From NCBI GenBank assembly GCA_032629725.1, contig JAFEVB010000002.1, positions 3,720,001 through 3,784,000 of the forward strand: 64,000 nucleotides of DNA, in the 5' to 3' direction. The notes beneath the pieces were generated by a model, which saw only the letters and a program-made list of their open reading frames with translations, was not told where the DNA came from and ran no database searches. Shown piece after piece: positions 57,402-64,000 of this stretch (within the stretch, counting starts at the first letter, position 1; every line of letters begins with the position of its first letter). The translations under genes and the position numbers were made by a program. The stretch comes from Gremmenia infestans. Lineage: Eukaryota; Ascomycota; Leotiomycetes; Helotiales; Hamatocanthoscyphaceae.

Positions 57402-57542
57402 ACTCCTATAGTGTTTCACGGCCTTCCCTATAAAAAGACCACCAATTGTACACCATTAACCTGACACATTCAAAATTGGTGCCACTTTCCTATCCACCCC
57501 AAGACTTCTTTTTGTACGACGGCCGCAAAACGCTAAAGGAGT
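57402..57542. mobile_element. MITE-like element, copy 2
   Basis: The left end ACTCCTATAGTGTTTCACGG continues CCTTCCCTATAAAAAGA; the right end TCTTTTTGTACGACGGCCGC continues AAAACGCTAAAGGAGT and is its imperfect inverse. The ends match copy 1 at 55077-55275, while the interior (about 70 nt) differs and forms its own small hairpin (CCAATT/AATTGG). It lies about 300 nt upstream of the GH76 start codon, so it may sit in that gene's promoter. Confidence 0.7.
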
Positions 57543-58418
57543 CGACAAATAGGGTACTGCCGATAGTATCTATCATTCTTTGATACATCCAGAATTAGAT
57601 TTTGGCAATACAGCTTGTAAACGAGTCGAATAAAATGGAAATAATCTAAGCTTGTCATGCGGGTTAGAGAGGTTTCCCGGAAAAGCATTTCTAACATATC
57701 TTATTATCTAGCATGACGCACGCAGGATATGACGGTCGATGGACAAGGCTTCCCCAGGTAAGATGTTTCCAATCAGCTGAGCCTTCCCCACGGATGAAAG
57801 GATCCGAGCTGTGGCCTGTAGATCTGGCGAGATACATGTTCAACCCGTTTCAGCACGGGAAACTTATAAAGAGCTTGAGCTTTAGATACAATGAGAAGCC
57901 CAACTCCTAAATATATGGAATGTAAGAATTAAAAATCTGCTCTAAGACCGAACCTGATAGAGTTTCTCTGACGAGAGGACGAGTCCATGAATGGGTGAGC
58001 GGGAGCTACCCGAGTAACCTTATTTAAGGGAAACCGCAACCACCACCGCAGTAAGGAAATTTTGAGTCAGTAAAATGTGTTACTGTCTTTAGATTGAAAG
58101 TGGATTATATACAAATTAACGATCTTGAAAACTTCGGTAGGCTCGAGTCTAGGATTCCAAAATGCTAGCTTCAATACATCCCTCACTCAGTAGCATGCAA
58201 TCCGTTTCTAGATTTTACTTGCTGTCAAGTTTAACAGAATTGACTTCAAAGCAGCTCGCCTTCCAACTCGGAATTAAGTATATAGATGGTTGAAAGAAAT
58301 CAGATTTTACATCACTGCTCTTGTCACCACAGAAGGATGGAATAACCTGATTCTCCTTGATCTAAGGTCTGATGCAACAGCTTTACCCCTACCCGCAATC
58401 CATTCCACAAAAACCTCC
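57543..58418. other. Intergenic spacer
   Basis: No supported gene. Short frames at 57713-57910 and 58290-58529 have no recognised content (the second is the shadow of the kinase end). Confidence 0.3.
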
Positions 58419-59922
58419 TCAAAAACTTGCCCAGCCTCCAACTCCCATCTCCCCAAAATTTCTAAGTGGTGGATGCTGCTTTTCTTCAAATATCCAATTA
58501 TTGGCCGAAATTTCCCTAGCCACCTTTAGTCCCTCTAGGGTCCTCTTTTGCAAGTCTAGACTCGTCGGTCGATCATCTGGTTCAAACATCATACACTCCA
58601 TTATCAAATCCCTCAATCCTCTTGAGTATAAGCTTGCCCATGGGTCTGAGAATAGATCCGCACCCATCGTACACTTGCCTATGTATTCAGGTTTCGTGTA
58701 GGGTTCTTGCCAGTATTTTCTAACCTTCATGGATGGGTAAGTCTGTGAAATTGTAAAGTCAGCCATGCTGCTTTGGGTACATTCTCAAGCGCACTGTTCA
58801 AGGATTCCAGAGCTGTGAGGACCTTTTCTTGAATCCCCTGGAATCGTGCCCTATAGCTCCCAAAATATAGAAGAATAGGACAATAGTAGGGGTATGAATA
58901 GTTTGTCTTACTTCGACACGCCGCATGCAAGCGTGTATTATGCAGCCAAGCTGGTAGGTGTTTGAACAGGCTCCTTTGCGTGGTGACTTTAAGCGAGCGC
59001 AGCTTTCCTAGAGTATATCAGCATTTATTTTGACAATTCATTGAGGTGAAAAGATAGATTCGTTACCGGGGCATTATATCCTGGTGCTCCTCGGACGCGA
59101 TCCTCCGCCCAAACAGATTTATCTGGGGGGTTTTTAGGTTCCCATTGCCCGTTGCCGAAGTTTCCGAGCTATATCATCAAGTTTAGCTTTATACCTTAAT
59201 AGATATGTATCTCATACCTTTAGAACTGGATATCGTTCATGGATAGGGTCCTTTCGGCCTAGACAAACTATAGTATACGATGTAAGTCTCGAATTCCACA
59301 CTCTCATAGGATCACCTTACCATTATCCGGCTTTAAACTATTTCCCACACCATATCAATTACCATTTCGAATCAAAGGCAAGTTGGGAAATAGCTTACTC
59401 GTAATGCACCAACGTATTCTCCAAAGTCCCAAATAAAACAGGCTCAGAATCCGGATCCTCAGTCCCCCTATCAACAACCGCGCTTCCCAATGCCAAACAT
59501 AAAAACATCGCCCACAGATCAACCTCCAGCATCTTCTCACCTCTCCCCATAAGACGTGTCAAATCACCATTCGGGCAATACTCGAGAAACATGCCTACGA
59601 TCAACCCTCCGTCCTCCAAATCCATACGAGCCGGATCCCTGTATTGCCTCACAATATGAATACTCTCCGCCTGACTCAAAATCCCCATAAACCGACTCTC
59701 GCGCAGGGGGTCTGAATGATTGTGCGTGTATGCTTGTTTGATCGCTACCTGGGTTACTGCTTTGGCGTTTTTATCGTCATCGTCGTACTCCCAGAGTCCT
59801 ACTACGCCGCTTGCTCCTTTGCCTAGAAGCTTTATGCCTTTCCAGCCTGCGCCGAGGACTGGGCCAAATTTATCTTCTCCCTTGACGGTGAGCCCGTTCA
59901 TAGCTTGCAAAAACTCTGACAT
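58419..59922 (-). CDS. Atypical protein kinase with HYD loop and NFG motif, possible pseudokinase
   Basis: Six exons in my model (introns 59338-59398, 59268-59320, 59169-59217, 59008-59066, 58743-58911) give 370 residues. The N-lobe has a good glycine loop LLGKGASGVVGLWEY and the lysine VTQVAIKQA (Lys62), and the hinge is VGMFLEYCPNGDLTRLM. The catalytic loop, made by splicing, is TLVHYDLKPDN: Asp, Lys and Asn are kept but HRD is HYD. The metal motif is LKLGNFGNG, so the DFG aspartate is Asn. The activation-segment end is GAPGYNAPE. Later segments are NTYQLGCIIHACMRR and LYSRGLRDLIMECMMFEPDD then RPTSLDL. Loss of the DFG Asp would weaken or abolish catalysis. The last intron (169 nt) is the least certain; an alternative acceptor at 58851 leads to a stop. 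The start is the first ATG; a TTG lies upstream in frame. Confidence 0.65.
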
Positions 59923-62214
59923 TTTAAGGTCAATTCTAATTGCGTCTGGAGATGTTCGATCAAAGCGCAAAAAGAAATTTTCACGAGGTTGAGGATGCGT
60001 GTGGAAAGCTTTATTAGGCTTTGTCAGACCTCCACAACGGAAGAGGAAATTTAGACAAAGGGAAAGTTCTTTATTTGAAAAGGGTCATTGTGCTGATATC
60101 TACCTGTTGAAAGGGCCCTTTCTATTACATACTTCACGGTTCTTCGCGACATAACTAATCCTTCGTGTATGATGCGGTGTTTTCTATTTATTGGCATGAG
60201 GTGTTGGTGACTTAACTGTACACAGAGTCATTACCATCGGTGTCCCGCTCGACGACCTTATGACATACGAAAACCCCAATGACGATGGCTCTGATAAGTC
60301 GCCATACCTGTAGACCGACGACCCTGCCGAAACCGAGGCCCAATTCGCCGAGGAAGAAGTAGCGTGCGCGATGAAATGACTTGCTTACGTTCGATGGAAC
60401 TTTTGCTGTCAAAATACCATTTTAGACAAGCTCAAGTCGCACCTTTCACGCAGACGCTGCCTTTTCTTCCTACAAACTCTACAACTAGATTCGGAGTTCA
60501 AGCCATTCCTCTCAAAAGCGAAGGACGAAGAGCAAAATACAAGCAGCGCAGCTGGTAACTTAAGTTATTTTTGATCTTTACTGTCCCATTTGATTCCAAG
60601 CTCACCTAGATTGACTGTATACTTCTAATTAAGAAAAGATAATTCACTCAAGCCCACCTTAATATTCCATGGACCAATAATCAAATTGCTGATATTATAA
60701 CTTCCTTACTTAAATTAGGTATAAAAGCAATTCGAATACTAACTTCTGGCTCTTTAGTAATATTAAATTTCTCAGGTTTCTCAACAAACTCATTTCTATG
60801 TGGATTTCAGATCTTCACTGTATACTGAGATTTTCTTTTAGATCTTACTATGAATAAGGACACATAACAGTAGTCGCGAGGATATTAACTCGCAGGAAAT
60901 CAGTCGTTCACTGGAAATCTTGCAGTCAAGACCATGATTCAGTCGTCCCTTCCTATCTCGTATTAATCGCCCCGTCTCCGGTTCTAGCTCCTCCACCAAG
61001 TCCCGAGCCAATTCCACTCAAAACAACTTACATCGCCCGGGGCTAGCTTCAACACAGGCAAGCATTCTGGAATGATCAGACATTAGCGGTAAGCAGTTGA
61101 TAATTCCAGGACTGCGAATCTGATCATCTTTATACCTTTTTATCCCGCTTCATACTTAGAGTCATAAAACCCATCAACTTATTCATTGCTGTGATATCAA
61201 ACACTTCTAAAAATTAGTATATATTAAGCCCCTGACACCTGCCACCTTCTTCTTTTCTAAATAAACATTTGAGGAAATGGTTTAAAACATTGAACTTCGA
61301 AGAAAGCTGTGCCTTTATTTAAAGCTACTATATCACCGATAAAGAGAGAAAGTTGGTTGCGTCTATCGTACTTGCTGCAAGTAGGCAATTCACAGTGAGT
61401 ATGCCATGCCAAAGAAGCTTTGCTGTTAAAATCAACAGCCGTTCGTTTATTGAAGTACACGAGAAAACATATTCACTTTACCCTCGAGCTTAATGACTTT
61501 CTCCAAAACTCAACTCACAATTTATCTCGTGCTTCAAGCCAGGCATTAGAGTTCTCACGCCCATGACATATGTTTTATCGGCCGGGTTATAATACGATTG
61601 CTGTTCCGGATTTCCCCATCCCTTGACCTTGAAATCGTATGGTGAAGAAGGTAAGATATATATATAACCATTTAGCATCAAGCACGTAAAGTGAATTGGT
61701 ACTATACCACAATAATGGGATTTCAGCTAGGTATATAAGTACGGCTAGGAAGACGATCTTTCTTTTGTATAGAATCATAAGATACGGAATGTCCCATAGA
61801 GCATACTGAACTTATAGATTAAACTCTGGATTTGAAAACTACCAAATACAATTAATGAATAATCAAGGAAGAGGTATGCTAAAAAATCGCTGAAGGCTTA
61901 TGCACGCTGTTTACACGAGAAGGTTTTGCTGTCAGCGAATTCATTCGGTCGTTTAGACGTAAACTTACGATGAAATCTCCTTTTGCCTTATGAAAATCAG
62001 TATAGTTTTTCATAAGCAAGTATTAGAACGGAATGTGCAACTTACGAGGCGCTTTCCACCTGGACCTCAAATTTTGGGGCTGCCGGCGCACGTTGACCGG
62101 TGAGGATAGGAGAAGGCTGAGCAGACCCCCGACCGGAGCCTCGAAGACGCTAAGTGGCGGTTAGGAGAACCTCTTAGGCTGTAGAATAATTAGCAGTGAA
62201 CATAACAAGGGTTA
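59923..62214. other. AT-rich gene-poor interval
   Basis: No confident gene. A small minus frame at 60212-60412 (66 codons, one hydrophobic segment) and a minus frame at 61587-61778 beginning with a signal-peptide-like MILYKRKIVFLAVLIYLAEI are possible small proteins, but neither has further support. Downstream of the latter another frame (61490-61681) reads DFKVKGWGNPEQQSYYNPAD and could be a second exon. Confidence 0.3.
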
Positions 62215-62737
62215 GGGTTCTATACACGGCGTGACTGGGTCTGCAGAGGCGACTGGAGTTTTGGGGGCTCTGCGGGCCTTTGGCTTGGGGGTGGGAGTTG
62301 TGGGGTCTCTGCGGGCCGTTGTCTTAGTGGTGGTGGGATGGACCTAGGCCGCGACCTCCGTGATGGAGCGCTTTAGCGAGGGCACAGCTTCCTGCTCGTC
62401 GGAGTCTGAAGGCTCGATGATAGGTTATTCCTCACTCTCAACGGCGAGTAGTTCCTCATTGTCGACGTTAACGTTAACGGCGGATGGTTCCTCTGGCTTG
62501 GGCATTTCATAATGGAAGATGACTAGGAAGATCAGTTAAGAAGTGCAAGTAGGGATCACATAAAACTGACCGTGGTGGGCTGCATGCATAATGCGGCTAC
62601 CTTCTGGATCAAGAGCTTTCATTTCCAACATCGCCTTGTAGAGCTAAAATGCAGCATTACAAGTCAAGAAATACCATACGTGCCCCAGCACGGGGAACTA
62701 AAAGCTATAAGTTCAAACACACCATGGCTAGCAACAT
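62215..62737 (-). pseudogene. Gene relic with two conserved introns and three in-frame stops
   Basis: From an ATG at 62737, splicing over 62644-62722 and 62523-62570 gives MLLAMLYKAMLEMKALDPEG then SRIMHAAHHVIFHYEMPKPE and EPSAVNVNVDNEELLAVESEE, ending at TAA (62425-62427). The same frame continues with coding-like sequence (PIIEPSDSDEQEAVPSLKRS), a TAG (62344-62346), a basic Pro/Lys/Arg region (ARRDPTTPTPKPKARRAPKTP-like, similar to histone-H1 or AT-hook tails) and a further TAA at 62212-62214. A 61-residue protein ending at the first stop is possible, but the coding character after it suggests a longer gene broken by point mutations. Family not recognised. Confidence 0.45.
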
Positions 62738-63117
62738 TGTTCATTGTTCTTGTTTGACGTCGTCATCGAATGGAAATCCCAATTGCTGATTCCAAGAGGG
62801 GTTTAAGGGGGGGGGGTTCTGCTTCTTATATACTAAAATTCAGATGCGAACTTTGCAAGTGGACATAATCTAAAGTGAATGCACTCTACATACGCAGCAG
62901 TTATAATCAAGAAGGAGTGCGGGACGAGGGTATAAAAGGTTCAAGGGAGATATTTGGCATTTTGCTAACATCAAGAGCATATAGATGATGGAGTAACTAA
63001 ACATTATTGCATAGATACGTGACCGCAATAGAAGGTAAGATATAGCCTGTGAAGTTAATTATCATATCCAGGAATAAAAGACTTGCAATTTAAATGTTCA
63101 TAGGATATTCATCATTA

Positions 63118-63644
63118 TTAGATAGCAGATAGCCTTTGCTGTCAATGAATTCATTTCAGTCAACTCATTCATCCTCATCACCCGATAAAACCCACCTCCT
63201 CTACCACAGGCAGAAAATTTCATCAAAGGTAATAAACATACCTGACTATCTTCAAACCTATCTGCCGCATTTCCAGGAAACAGCAGATACCCTTTCCAAC
63301 AGGCGTAAGCAATTCCAATAGCCTTAATACTTGTTTCTAGATTAGTGCCAAAGAGTAGCATAGAATCCAAAAGCATGGAGGTTTTGTAGACAGATAAAGG
63401 TAATGAATCATAGAGCGGAAGTGACTAAGAAATAAGTAAAAACAGGTGCTTGAAATGACCAACTAACCTCACCCGCATTCCATCCCCCTTCTACCTCCCC
63501 ATCCTCTTCCAAACATAAAACCAATAAAAACACACAAATACACACGAAACAGCACCAAAGAGAACAAACCCGCGTTTCACCAATCATGATTCCAGTGCAT
63601 GACTTGCTACAACAGACATAGTGCTCCGTACATTCCTCCTCCAT
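63118..63644 (-). CDS. Possible small cysteine-rich protein, three exons
   Basis: An ATG at 63644 opens MEEECTEHYVCCSKSCTGIM, followed by a Cys-rich hydrophobic stretch (CSLWCCFVCICVFLLVLC) that may span a membrane. Introns 63425-63467 and 63139-63241 have good GT and AG ends and keep the frame, giving 126 residues with SMLLDSMLLFGTNLETSIKA and AYACWKGYLLFPGNAADRFE in the second exon and a 7-codon last exon. No known domain is recognised. The chain of exons fitting by chance is possible in AT-rich DNA. Confidence 0.35.
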
Positions 63645-64000
63645 ATTAACTTGCCTAAATCAATTGCACTTCCTCCTCCGTAATTTCACAAATTCGTGAA
63701 ACACATTATCAGATAATCCTTCTATCCCTCCATCGCAACACTGCTATCATGCAACACAACACAACACAACCCACTCACTCACTCACCCACCCACTCGTTC
63801 AAACACAACACTAAAAGCAAAATAACCCCCCCCCGCGGGCCCCTCTTCCTAAAGTACATCAATCAGCCTACTAGCTTGCTCTCTACCTCTACCTCTACCT
63901 CTACCCCTCCGACTCATTCCAATCAAGACATACCTCGGTATCAGATCTTTCGCTCGCTTGCTTGCATATATATCATGTCCCCTGGCCTGTGTATATCTCG
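63645..64000. repeat. Low-complexity, pyrimidine-rich end of window
   Basis: Short tandem runs follow each other: AACAC units at 63749-63770, ACTC/CACC units at 63772-63797 and CTCTAC units at about 63880-63905. The long pyrimidine stretches resemble a fungal promoter leading to a gene beyond the window (inference). Confidence 0.5.

Noticed and set aside
57950..58020. CTGACGAG...GACGAGTCC...GAA resembling a hammerhead ribozyme core
   Set aside because: The invariant CUGAUGA and GAAA core bases and three proper helices are not present.

Overview
The window comes from a filamentous ascomycete (Pezizomycotina). Genes have many short introns (mostly 45-60 nt, GT...AG with CTAAC/CTGAC-like branch sites), each gene is on its own transcript, intergenic stretches are long, and a 5S rRNA gene sits alone among protein genes. 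Typical filamentous-fungal families are present (Zn2Cys6 regulators, Dal5-like, DHA1 and maltose-type MFS transporters, YAT permease, Nha1, Aah1, GH76, CVNH). A leotiomycete is my guess from gene style; the sequence does not prove it.

Layout. 1-7.1 kb: a partial Dal5/Liz1-type transporter (minus), an alpha/beta hydrolase and a complete 5-oxoprolinase/hydantoinase (both plus), a plausible small catabolic group for cyclic amides. 7.4-8.3 kb: a frameshifted, unrecognised coding remnant with an acidic tail. 10.1-11.4 kb: an SRPK-like kinase. 12.3-15.5 kb: the Na+/H+ antiporter Nha1. 17-18.1 kb: a decayed Zn2Cys6 regulator. 18.6-21 kb: an intact Zn2Cys6 regulator. 21-26.9 kb: almost 6 kb with no gene that I can support. 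26.9-28 kb: adenine deaminase. 30-31.8 kb: a GT92-like membrane glycosyltransferase. 32.6 kb: 5S rRNA, with a second, broken 5' piece at 33.9 kb. 34.9-37.1 kb: amino-acid permease with a 10-nt exon. 38.7-40.4 kb: DHA1 drug/polyamine-type exporter. 41.6-43.2 kb: relics of a sedolisin protease and of an OPT transporter. 43.3-44.3 kb: a secreted cyanovirin-N-fold protein. 45.5-47.4 kb: maltose/alpha-glucoside transporter. 50.2-54.2 kb: a short-chain dehydrogenase carrying two in-frame TAG codons, divergent from an intact Zn2Cys6 regulator. 55-57.5 kb: a secreted GH76 mannanase-like gene bracketed by two copies of a small inverted-repeat element. 58.4-59.9 kb: an atypical kinase with NFG instead of DFG. 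60-64 kb: AT-rich, with a stop-ridden gene relic and one possible small gene.

The functional theme is surface and nutrient exchange (transporters, secreted enzyme, lectin-like protein) plus dispersed regulators. Several decayed genes and AT-rich islands suggest mutational erosion of accessory sequence, possibly by a RIP-like process; that is inference. No CRISPR, bacterial operon or complete autonomous transposon was seen. Exon borders were worked out by hand from splice sites and reading frame, so each should be read as a model.
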